DNA of 5,706 bases from NCBI GenBank assembly GCA_022842255.1, contig JALHPW010000366.1:1-5706 (forward strand). The letters run 5' to 3'. The position numbers and the translations under genes are program-made. Position 1 is the first letter of the stretch, and the number at the start of each line of letters is the position of its first letter. Under the pieces are notes generated by a model. It was not told the origin of the DNA. It was given only the letters and a program-made list of their open reading frames with translations, and made no database searches. Shown one piece after another: positions 1 through 5,706 of this stretch. Source of the stretch: Saprospiraceae bacterium. Its GTDB lineage: Bacteria; Bacteroidota; Bacteroidia; Chitinophagales; Saprospiraceae.

Positions 1-2
1 AG

Positions 3-2627
3 CAATTTCCGGAGTTTTCTACCAGTCAGATTAATTTTTTGGGCCGCGACCCCAAGGGCCGCCTTTGGTGCTGCACCACCCTCGGTTTGTATGAACTCGA
101 CCCCGCAGGAGGCGTTTTAGGCCGGTATTGGCCCGAAGGACAAGGCAAATATTTTTTGCCACATCAGAACATTCTCCACTTCTATTGCGATACTGACGGC
201 GTTTTTTGGCTTGGGAGCAACGGCGGCGGCCTCATCCGCTGGGATGGCCAGAAAGCGGTTCAGTTCCAACGAAAAAACGGTCTGCTCAACAATGTGGTTT
301 ATGCCGTTTATGAAGACCGGCGCCAACATCTTTGGGCCCCCACGGATTACGGAATCTTGCAATTCGATAAAAAAAACTTGCAGGTCAGAAGGACCTGGCT
401 GACTTCCGACGGGATTACACACAACGAATTCAACCGGCTTTCTCACTACCGTGATGATGATGGCGTGTTGTATTTCGGTGGACTGAACGGGATTACCGCT
501 TTTGACCCGGAACAGTTTTACGCCGATGTGCTCAAGCCACAACAAAAAGATTTGTTGTTTTCCGATGTCCTGGTAATGAACGGCCATACAGGGCAATTGG
601 AAAACCGGATGTCCGAATGGTTGCAAAGTGGCCATATTACGATTTCTCCGGACGACCGCTACCTGCAACTGGAATTTTCGCTCCCCGAACTGGTGCTACA
701 AGACAAGGTGACCTACTCTTGGAAAATGGATGGGATTTCGGACGATTGGCAAACGCTTTCCGAACCGGTTTTGCGCATTTCAGGGCTCAAAAGCGGACAG
801 CATCACTTGTATATCAGGGCGCAAGCCGTAAATGGCACTATGGCCAAAAACGAACTGGACTTGAAATTGAAAGTCTTGCCCCCCTTTTATCTTCGGTGGT
901 GGTTTATCCTTATGATTGTTGTTTTGATTGCAACGGCCGTTGGAGGCTGGCTTCGCTGGAGAAATCGTTCGCAACGGCACATACAGCAAAGGCTCGAGGT
1001 GGAGGTGATGCGACAAACGGATACCATCCGGCAACAAGCGGAAGAACTCAAGCGTCTAGACCAGTCGAAATCCCGTTTTTTTGCCAATATAAGCCATGAG
1101 TTACGGACCCCACTGACGCTAATCATTGGTCCTGTGGGTTCTTTATTGAAAAACAATCAGTTACCGGCCAAGGAAAGGTCCCTGATTGAACTAGCCTACC
1201 GGCATGGCGCACATTTGCTCGAACTGGTCAACGCCCTCCTCGACCTCAGCAAAATGGAATCCGGAAAAATGACCCTGAACGAACAGCCGGTTTTGCTCCT
1301 TCCCTGTATTCGACGAATCGTGAGCGCTTTTGAAAGCCATGCCGAGTGGTTGGGAATCCGTTTCGTTTTTGAGTACCAGGTGCCGCATCGACTCAATATT
1401 CTGGTAGATCAGGATAGATTGCAAAAAGTGTTGGACAACCTCCTGTCCAATGCATTGAAGTTTACGCCACCCCGAAGCAATGGTATGGTAAGCGTCCGAG
1501 TCGAACAGGTAGAAAACAAGCTTCGGATCAGTGTCACAGACACCGGGAGGGGTATCCATCGCAAGGATATTCCGCATGTGTTCGAGCGGTTTTATCAAAC
1601 AAGTCAGGAAAACACACCGGTGGAAGGCGGCACGGGTATTGGGCTGGCCTTGTGTCGGGAAATTGCCCAATTGATGCAAGGACGGATTTGGGTCGAGAGC
1701 GAAGCCGGCAAAGGAAGCCAGTTCTATTTTGAATTCCCCATCAAGGAAGTGCTGGGCCTGGGATTCGAAACCCAAACCACAGACTCAACTCCGGATACCT
1801 TGCTCCATCCTTTTGTTGTGCCTACCAACGGCAGTCATGAGGCCCAAGTGGGTGAAAGTGCAGGGAGCATTTTGCTGGTAGAGGACAATACTAGTCTTCG
1901 CAACTATATCGAATTTATCCTAAAGGAACGGTATGAAGTATTCGGGGTAGAGAACGGCCTGTCTGCTTTGCAGTTTTTGGAAAAACGAACACCAGACCTA
2001 ATCCTTTCAGACATCATGATGCCAGAGATGGACGGCTTCCAATTGTTGGAAAAACTCAAAAGCGATCCGCATCGCCGGCACATTCCAGTGGTCATGCTCA
2101 CGGCCCGTGCGGATGTTCAAGACAAACTGCGCGCCTTGCGGATTGGGGTGGACGATTATCTGTTGAAACCGTTTGAAGAGGAAGAGTTACTCGCCCGGAT
2201 TGGCAATTTATTGTACAATTCAAGGAATCGAATACCCACCGCCCATCTCGTTGACGCAAACGGCGCTTCCGGTCATGACACATCGGAAAACACCGAAACT
2301 GCCAGCGCAGAAGACATGGAGTGGCTGGAGAGGCTGGAAAAACTGGCCAGTACTGCCCTGGGAGATTCGAGGTTGAGCGTAGACTGGCTGGCGTCCGAAA
2401 TGTACACCGGGCGCAACCAGTTTTTTAAACGAGTCAAATTGCTGACCGGTCTTACACCCAACGAATATTTACAAGCCGTACGGATGGCTGGCGCTCGTGA
2501 ATTGCTCGAACAGCGCAAAGTCGGCACCGTAAAAGAAGTGGCGTACAAAGTAGGTTTCCGCGATGTGAAATATTTCTCCGAGCAATACTTCAAATACTTC
2601 GGGAAATTGCCTTCCTCTTACCTGTAA
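3..2627 (+). CDS. Hybrid two-component system regulator (sensor propeller, histidine kinase, receiver, AraC output), 5'-partial
   Basis: This is a one-protein signalling system that senses a ligand outside the cytoplasm, passes phosphate from His to Asp and regulates transcription. The frame is open to the left edge, so the true start lies outside; the TTG at 39 falls inside a propeller repeat and is not a start. Domains in order: beta-propeller repeats to about 530 (motifs such as DGVFWLGSNGGGLIRWDG and DGVLYFGGLNGITAFDP), Y_Y_Y domain about 660-880, one membrane segment 897-959, a short coiled coil, HisKA with SHELRTPLT (His codon 1095), HATPase_c with N-box DNLLSNALKFTP (from 1434), DTGRGI (from 1539) and GGTGIGLAL (from 1626). 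The receiver has the acidic pair Glu-Asp at 1881-1886, phospho-acceptor Asp at 2010, Thr at 2100 and Lys at 2166, and an AraC-type helix-turn-helix fills about 2320-2624. All catalytic residues seen are intact. Family members usually run to about 1,300-1,400 residues, so roughly 450 are missing. Such regulators usually sit beside polysaccharide-use genes; none are visible here, and the ligand is unknown. Confidence 0.97.
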   Translation, partial: QFPEFSTSQINFLGRDPKGRLWCCTTLGLYELDPAGGVLGRYWPEGQGKYFLPHQNILHFYCDTDGVFWLGSNGGGLIRWDGQKAVQFQRKNGLLNNVVYAVYEDRRQHLWAPTDYGILQFDKKNLQVRRTWLTSDGITHNEFNRLSHYRDDDGVLYFGGLNGITAFDPEQFYADVLKPQQKDLLFSDVLVMNGHTGQLENRMSEWLQSGHITISPDDRYLQLEFSLPELVLQDKVTYSWKMDGISDDWQTLSEPVLRISGLKSGQHHLYIRAQAVNGTMAKNELDLKLKVLPPFYLRWWFILMIVVLIATAVGGWLRWRNRSQRHIQQRLEVEVMRQTDTIRQQAEELKRLDQSKSRFFANISHELRTPLTLIIGPVGSLLKNNQLPAKERSLIELAYRHGAHLLELVNALLDLSKMESGKMTLNEQPVLLLPCIRRIVSAFESHAEWLGIRFVFEYQVPHRLNILVDQDRLQKVLDNLLSNALKFTPPRSNGMVSVRVEQVENKLRISVTDTGRGIHRKDIPHVFERFYQTSQENTPVEGGTGIGLALCREIAQLMQGRIWVESEAGKGSQFYFEFPIKEVLGLGFETQTTDSTPDTLLHPFVVPTNGSHEAQVGESAGSILLVEDNTSLRNYIEFILKERYEVFGVENGLSALQFLEKRTPDLILSDIMMPEMDGFQLLEKLKSDPHRRHIPVVMLTARADVQDKLRALRIGVDDYLLKPFEEEELLARIGNLLYNSRNRIPTAHLVDANGASGHDTSENTETASAEDMEWLERLEKLASTALGDSRLSVDWLASEMYTGRNQFFKRVKLLTGLTPNEYLQAVRMAGARELLEQRKVGTVKEVAYKVGFRDVKYFSEQYFKYFGKLPSSYL

Positions 2628-2646
2628 CACACGCTAGGTACAAATT

Positions 2647-2688
2647 TCCCCCATACCGGAATACGAATGTCCCCCATCCGTACGATTC
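2647..2688. repeat. Tandem imperfect direct repeat in the regulator-operon gap, possible activator site
   Basis: Two adjacent units share TCCCCCAT, CCG and TACGA in the same order. Unit 1 covers 2647-2669 and unit 2 starts at 2670; unit 1 has one extra A before CCG and GAA before TACGA. The start-to-start distance is 23 bp, about two helical turns. AraC-type proteins commonly bind direct repeats with about this spacing, and the upstream gene ends in an AraC-type domain. The units lie 108-149 bp before the synthase ATG, a reasonable place for an activator site. The repeats are seen in the sequence; their role as a binding site is inference. They could also be a chance or slipped duplication. 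Confidence 0.4.
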
Positions 2689-2710
2689 TCCTACCTATCG
2701 GGGATAATCG
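2683..2710 (+). other. Possible imperfect hairpin in the intergenic region
   Basis: CGATT at 2683-2687 pairs with AATCG at 2706-2710. After one mismatch, TCC at 2689-2691 pairs with GGA at 2702-2704, with a possible T-G pair next, leaving a loop of about 8 bases. No T-run follows, so it is not a standard intrinsic terminator for the upstream regulator gene. It might be an RNA structure in a read-through transcript, part of a protein-binding site, or chance. Confidence 0.2.
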
Positions 2711-2739
2711 TCCGCCTGCCCGTATCCCACCTTTGTTGC

Positions 2740-2754
2740 ATCCGTTGAACGGAT
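2740..2754. promoter_or_regulatory. 15-bp palindrome, possible operator upstream of the synthase operon
   Basis: ATCCGTTGAACGGAT has two perfect 7-bp arms around one central base and ends 41 bp before the synthase ATG. The half-site ATCCGT also occurs once at 2676-2681, inside the second direct repeat. Just upstream, 2728-2735 reads CACCTTTG, one base away from the Bacteroidota -7 element TAnnTTTG, but no TTG lies at the expected -33 distance. If that weak promoter were real, transcription would start near the palindrome, a place where a bound protein would repress. The symmetry is seen; the operator role is inference. Confidence 0.35.
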
Positions 2755-2795
2755 ATGTTACTCATTTTTCTACCTAACAATCTTTCTATTCACGT

Positions 2796-3431
2796 ATGGG
2801 ATACCTAGCCGCCAGCATCAACAATTTCGACCTTCAGATCTGTCAATCACCGCTGGATCTGCAAAAAGTAGCCAAACTTCGTTACCAATGCTACCGCAGT
2901 GTGGACGCTATTCGCGAACATGCGCAAGAGGAATTTCTGGATTTGTACGATGGACGAGCCAATACAAAATCCTGTATGGTTTACGAAGACGATCAATTGG
3001 TAGGATCGATCCGAGCATGTGTGTATGCCCCGGAATTGGGCAATTTGTCCATCCCTGCATTCGAGGTTTACAAAGAAGATATCCAACAGGCCATCGGATT
3101 GGACAAAGTAATCGTGGAATCCAATCGCTTTGTAATTACCCAGGAAAAAGCCGATTCGAAGGTTTTGTTTAAAGTGCCATTTCGTTTTATCGTGTTGAAT
3201 ATCAACAAATTCGACGCAGATTACGTCATCACGGCCGTTCGACCAAAACACGTGCCGCTCTATCAGCGCTTCCTCACCATGGAACCCATTTCCCAACCCA
3301 AAAAATATCCCGGCATCGAGGTGGATATGGTACTCATGGCAGGCAATTGCAAAAAAGGCATGAATGCGCTGACCGCCCGCGAACCCATGTACGCCATCCC
3401 CGCGTACGAGGTTGAAAACTATAGCCTGTAA
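2796..3431 (+). CDS. LuxI/FeeM-fold acyltransferase, probable N-acyl amino acid (or related acyl-amide) synthase
   Basis: A 211-residue cytosolic protein of the GNAT-like autoinducer synthase superfamily. Enzymes of this fold take an acyl chain, usually from acyl-ACP, and attach it to an amine: S-adenosylmethionine in LuxI, tyrosine or another amino acid in FeeM. All six residues invariant in LuxI proteins can be matched in order: Arg29 (LRYQCYR), Asp49 and Asp52 (EEFLDLYDG), Arg73 (GSIRA), Glu108 and Arg111 (VESNRFVI). The Asp-Asp and Glu-Arg spacings of three residues are exact. A Trp conserved in true LuxI enzymes after the Arg/Phe motif is not seen, and the similarity outside the motifs is low, so FeeM-like or exosortase-associated acyltransferase relatives are as likely as an acyl-homoserine lactone synthase. 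No signal peptide or membrane segment is visible. The ATG at 2796 has no Shine-Dalgarno sequence, common in this phylum. It is the first gene of a three-gene operon; no dedicated ACP gene is present, so the housekeeping ACP may supply the acyl group. The substrate cannot be read from the sequence. Confidence 0.82.
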   Translation: MGYLAASINNFDLQICQSPLDLQKVAKLRYQCYRSVDAIREHAQEEFLDLYDGRANTKSCMVYEDDQLVGSIRACVYAPELGNLSIPAFEVYKEDIQQAIGLDKVIVESNRFVITQEKADSKVLFKVPFRFIVLNINKFDADYVITAVRPKHVPLYQRFLTMEPISQPKKYPGIEVDMVLMAGNCKKGMNALTAREPMYAIPAYEVENYSL

Positions 3432-3438
3432 TTTTCCA

Positions 3439-4266
3439 ATGCGCAAAATCATCCTGGTGACCGGCGCCAATTCCGGACTTGGGAAAGCCATGACCCTGGC
3501 CCTAGCTGGTGCCGGCCACCGAGTTTTTGCAACCATGCGCAATACGGACCAGAACCCGTTTTCTACTACCACTGCCAACATTCAAGTGCTTAAAATGGAT
3601 GTTTGCGACGACGCTCAAATTGCCCTGGTAGTCAGGGAGTTGTGCGATAAATACCATGTTGAAGGACTGGATGTATTGATCAACAATGCTGGAACAGCCA
3701 TGCCTGGGCCCTTGGAAAGGGCTTCCAGGGACATGATGTTTGACCAATTCAACCTCAACGTTTTCAGCGTTATTTCCGTGAGCCGTCATTTTTTGCCATT
3801 GCTGAAAAACCGTCGCGGAAAAATCTTTAATATAGGCTCTATGAGCAGCCGAATGTCTATCCCGTTCGCAGGACTTTACGGGGCTTCGAAAGCCGCGCTA
3901 AAACAGATTTCCTGGGCGCTTCGCCTCGAATTAAGGGTTTGGGGCGTGGAGGTATGCCATCTTGAACTGGGTAATTTTCCTTCTGCCATTTGGCAAAAGG
4001 CAGCCTTCCATGCCGAGGAATGGGCAAACGACCCATACCGCCAATTTCTGGAAAAAATCAGCCACTTGATGCAAAGCCGCTCTAGGACTTTCAATTCATC
4101 GGAACTGCTGACCCGCAAGGTGTTGCACCTGATGGAACGGGAAAGAAATCCTTTTAACACCGTTGTTGGTCGGGATGCGCAGATGCGGCGTTTGCTGACA
4201 AGCCTGTTCCCGGTTCGCTTCCTTGAACGACAATTGGTCCGAAAAATATTTGTTTCAAAATCATGA
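3439..4266 (+). CDS. Classical short-chain dehydrogenase/reductase, 17beta-HSD-like subgroup
   Basis: A 275-residue NAD(P)-dependent oxidoreductase with a Rossmann fold. The cofactor motif TGANSGLG is at residues 8-15, and Arg34 after the second strand (ATMRN) favours NADPH. NNAG is at 82-85. The catalytic tetrad is Asn107, Ser134, Tyr147 and Lys151 (YGASK), with the usual spacing. The usual Pro-Gly after the next strand is replaced by Leu-Gly (LELGNFPSAIW), which may alter the lid over cofactor and substrate. The tail is basic and hydrophobic (FPVRFLERQLVRKIF), like SDRs that touch membranes or lipids. I chose the ATG at 3439, 7 bp after the synthase stop, because it starts directly at the first beta strand; an in-frame TTG at 3412 would overlap the synthase gene. 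The stop overlaps the next gene by 4 bp. In this context it probably reduces a keto group on the acyl chain or oxidises a hydroxyl on the synthase product, but the substrate is inferred. Confidence 0.95.
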   Translation: MRKIILVTGANSGLGKAMTLALAGAGHRVFATMRNTDQNPFSTTTANIQVLKMDVCDDAQIALVVRELCDKYHVEGLDVLINNAGTAMPGPLERASRDMMFDQFNLNVFSVISVSRHFLPLLKNRRGKIFNIGSMSSRMSIPFAGLYGASKAALKQISWALRLELRVWGVEVCHLELGNFPSAIWQKAAFHAEEWANDPYRQFLEKISHLMQSRSRTFNSSELLTRKVLHLMERERNPFNTVVGRDAQMRRLLTSLFPVRFLERQLVRKIFVSKS

Positions 4267-5507
4267 AAATAGCCCTGATTTCTTTTGGTTCCAGAGGCGA
4301 TCTCGAACCGGTCATGGCGATTGGTGGCGAATTGGTTCGTCGCGGTTTTGAAACGCGTATGATTGCAAACGAAGACCTCCTGGAATTGCCTGCGCCGCCA
4401 GGTTTGGAGGTATGTTGCATTCCCTTGCATGTCAAATCCTTGTTGCACCGTGAGGGCGATGCGCTCCTGAATGCGCGCTCCCCGGTAAAATCCTTAAAAA
4501 TCCTTTCAGAAATCATCCTGAATAACCTCTACGAACTTTCCCATACGGTATTTGAAAAAGCAAAAGATTGCGAGTTGATCCTGATCAATGAACGCTACTA
4601 CATTTTGGCGCAAAACTTCATCGATCACAACAAGGCAAGGGTGGTGCAGCTTTGTTTCCAGCCAAAGGGTGCTACGCGCCAGTTTCCGTACTTGTATTAC
4701 CGGCCCTGGTTCTTTCATCTTTTCCCAAACCGGCTCACCCATCCGTTTGTGAATGCCATGTTGCTTCGCAAATTCATGCCTGCTGTTAACCGAATGCGCG
4801 CAGATCGCCTAGGGCTTCCCCCCTTGCGTCTTTGGCCGCTTTTGCGCCAAAAAGGGAAGGGATTGATGCTCCAAGGCTTTAGTCCGTCGCTATTCCATCG
4901 ACCCTCCGACTGGGATAAAAACCTTATTGTTTGCGGGCAATGGCGGGAGACCGGCAAATTTCCCGCTGCGCTGCCACAGGCTTTGGAAGAATTCCTGGCG
5001 CGGCCTGGGCGTACGCTGTGTGCAGGATTCGGCTCGATGTTGTACAAGGAAAATACACTGGGAAAAATGCTGGAAGCGGTAGCTCGGGAGCTGAATATCA
5101 AAATCATTTGGATTCAAAACTGGAACAGCACAGAGGAGCCCGGATACGAACCGGCCGACGATCGCCTTTTTGTCCTTCGAGAATGCGACCACGACGCGCT
5201 TTTTCCGAAGGTCGACGCTGTATTGCACCACGGTGGTTCGGGCACGGTCCACAGCGCGGCACGGCATGGTAAGCCACAGTTGATTGCATGGTTTATGCTG
5301 GACCAGTCGTTTTGGGCCTCCCAAATAGAAGTTATGGGACTGGGTTTGAATTTGGGCGCTTTCCATGACTTGGATTTCGAACGGCTCAAACACCACATTT
5401 GTCTGCTCTTTGATGGGCGACCATCTGCCGACAAGTGTGCAACTACCGCTCAGCAAATGGCCCATGAAAACGGCGTGGTTTCGGCCGTTGACCGGATTTT
5501 TAGCTAG
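4263..5507 (+). CDS. GT1-family (GT-B fold) glycosyltransferase, MGT/UGT-like
   Basis: A 414-residue enzyme, normal length for the family, that moves a sugar from a nucleotide-sugar to a lipophilic acceptor. The N-terminal motif GSRGDLEPV (residues 9-17) is that of the group containing sterol glucosyltransferases, antibiotic glycosyltransferases and rhamnolipid RhlB; Asp13 sits where vancomycin-type enzymes have a proposed catalytic base. The C-terminal donor domain starts near AGFGSM and has the donor signature HHGGSGT (His322-Thr328), followed by KPQLIAWFMLDQSFWA with Asp347-Gln348, which usually contacts the sugar. No signal peptide or clear membrane helix is seen, so it is cytosolic or peripheral. 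The ATG overlaps the SDR stop as ATGA, suggesting coupled translation. As last gene of the operon it likely glycosylates the product of the two genes before it. The sugar and acceptor are unknown; a carotenoid or sterol-like acceptor is an alternative. Confidence 0.95.
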   Translation: MKIALISFGSRGDLEPVMAIGGELVRRGFETRMIANEDLLELPAPPGLEVCCIPLHVKSLLHREGDALLNARSPVKSLKILSEIILNNLYELSHTVFEKAKDCELILINERYYILAQNFIDHNKARVVQLCFQPKGATRQFPYLYYRPWFFHLFPNRLTHPFVNAMLLRKFMPAVNRMRADRLGLPPLRLWPLLRQKGKGLMLQGFSPSLFHRPSDWDKNLIVCGQWRETGKFPAALPQALEEFLARPGRTLCAGFGSMLYKENTLGKMLEAVARELNIKIIWIQNWNSTEEPGYEPADDRLFVLRECDHDALFPKVDAVLHHGGSGTVHSAARHGKPQLIAWFMLDQSFWASQIEVMGLGLNLGAFHDLDFERLKHHICLLFDGRPSADKCATTAQQMAHENGVVSAVDRIFS

Positions 5508-5514
5508 TGCAATT

Positions 5515-5605
5515 GGCTTTAATTGAACTTAAACGTAGGAACAGCCCACACTATTAATTGGGTATGGAGCGGCTTTCTTATTGAATTAAAAGTTTTTGGT
5601 AGGAA
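5515..5605. repeat. Degenerate direct duplication in the 3' trailer
   Basis: Two stretches, 5515-5541 and 5571-5605, share GGCTTT, then ATTGAA, then TTAAA and then TAGGAA in the same order, with small insertions in the second copy. They lie between the glycosyltransferase stop and the terminator. No coding frame or known element explains them. They may be a decayed tandem duplication or chance similarity in AT-rich DNA. Confidence 0.2.
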
Positions 5606-5610
5606 GATCT

Positions 5611-5643
5611 AGGCAGTGCGATGTAAAATCGCCTGCCTTTTTT
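5611..5643 (+). terminator. Intrinsic (rho-independent) terminator of the three-gene operon
   Basis: AGGCAG (5611-5616) pairs with CTGCCT (5633-5638) and GCGAT (5618-5622) pairs with ATCGC (5628-5632). This gives an 11-bp stem with one bulged T at 5617 and the five-base loop GTAAA. A run of T follows directly (5638-5643). The matching A-run needed for a bidirectional terminator is absent on the left side, so it acts on + strand transcripts. It lies 103 bp after the glycosyltransferase stop and marks the operon end. Confidence 0.9.
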
Positions 5644-5706
5644 GATGACTCTTGTAGCGCTAGGTTTTTTTTACTCCTGCGGCGGGGAATCGGTACGGTA
5701 TTGCAC
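5644..5706. other. Right-edge segment with two competing partial reading frames, unassigned
   Basis: Two short frames run off the window. On the + strand an ATG at 5645 opens MTLVALGFFYSCGGES, which resembles a lipoprotein start (a Cys followed by Gly-Gly-Glu is common in Bacteroidota lipoproteins), but it lacks a basic N-terminus, is very short before the Cys, and begins right after the terminator with no room for a promoter. On the - strand a frame ends with TAA at 5671-5673 after 11 visible codons (VQYRTDSPPQE), which would be the tail of a convergent gene. The sequence shown cannot decide between them, and neither may be real. Confidence 0.2.

Noticed and set aside
39..41. TTG as start codon of the first gene
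   Set aside because: The frame is open to the left edge and the codon lies within a beta-propeller repeat, so the gene simply continues upstream.
117..668. 183-codon open frame on the - strand opposite the propeller region
   Set aside because: The + strand carries clear propeller repeats there; the antisense translation shows no motif.
1191..1775. 194-codon open frame on the - strand opposite the kinase domain
   Set aside because: The kinase motifs on the + strand are complete, and the antisense product resembles nothing.
2701..2728. Inverted repeat GGGATA / TATCCC
   Set aside because: Only 6 bp with a 16-base loop, not extendable on either side; likely chance.
2703..2735. Promoter candidates GATAAT and CACCTTTG in the gap
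   Set aside because: GATAAT matches a sigma70 pattern little used in this phylum, and CACCTTTG lacks both the first T of TAnnTTTG and a TTG at the -33 distance; too weak to list alone.
3412..3438. N-terminal extension of the SDR from an in-frame TTG
   Set aside because: It would overlap the synthase gene and add residues before the first beta strand; ATG at 3439 fits the family start.
2847..3581. Long open frame (244 codons) on the - strand across the synthase and SDR start
   Set aside because: It lies opposite two genes with clear family motifs, and its translation shows no recognisable domain; it is a shadow of the + strand coding.
5655..5662. Palindrome TAGCGCTA followed by an 8-T run
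   Set aside because: The palindrome leaves no loop and cannot form a terminator hairpin; the real terminator lies just upstream.

Overview
The window looks like chromosomal DNA of a Bacteroidota bacterium. The main reason is the first gene, the output half of a hybrid two-component system (beta-propeller sensor, Y_Y_Y domain, histidine kinase, receiver and AraC-type DNA-binding domain in one chain), an architecture typical of that phylum. The absence of clear Shine-Dalgarno sequences before the downstream genes fits. The base composition is fairly balanced (about half G+C by eye), so an environmental lineage such as the Saprospiraceae/Chitinophagales side is plausible, but this is inference and cannot be settled here.

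Layout: (1) positions 3-2627, + strand, the 3' part of the hybrid two-component regulator, with its N-terminus cut off by the window edge. (2) positions 2628-2795, a 168-bp non-coding gap with tandem direct repeats, a possible hairpin and a near-perfect 15-bp palindrome, so it is probably a control region. (3) positions 2796-5507, three tightly packed + strand genes: a small acyltransferase of the LuxI/FeeM (autoinducer synthase / N-acyl amino acid synthase) fold, a classical short-chain dehydrogenase/reductase, and a GT1-type glycosyltransferase. The gaps are 7 bp between the first two and a 4-bp ATGA overlap between the last two, so they form one operon. (4) positions 5508-5643, a short AT-rich trailer ending in a strong intrinsic terminator. 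(5) positions 5644-5706, the edge of something else, too short to identify.

The most interesting part is the three-gene operon. A LuxI/FeeM-type enzyme normally joins an acyl chain from acyl-ACP to an amino compound (S-adenosylmethionine in LuxI, an amino acid in FeeM). The SDR could reduce a keto or aldehyde group, and the GT1 enzyme could add a sugar to a hydrophobic hydroxylated acceptor. Together they suggest synthesis of a glycosylated acyl-amino lipid or signal molecule, loosely parallel to the acyltransferase/ketoreductase/glycosyltransferase logic of rhamnolipid synthesis. The product is inference. The upstream regulator may control the operon, but only adjacency and the repeats in the gap support that.
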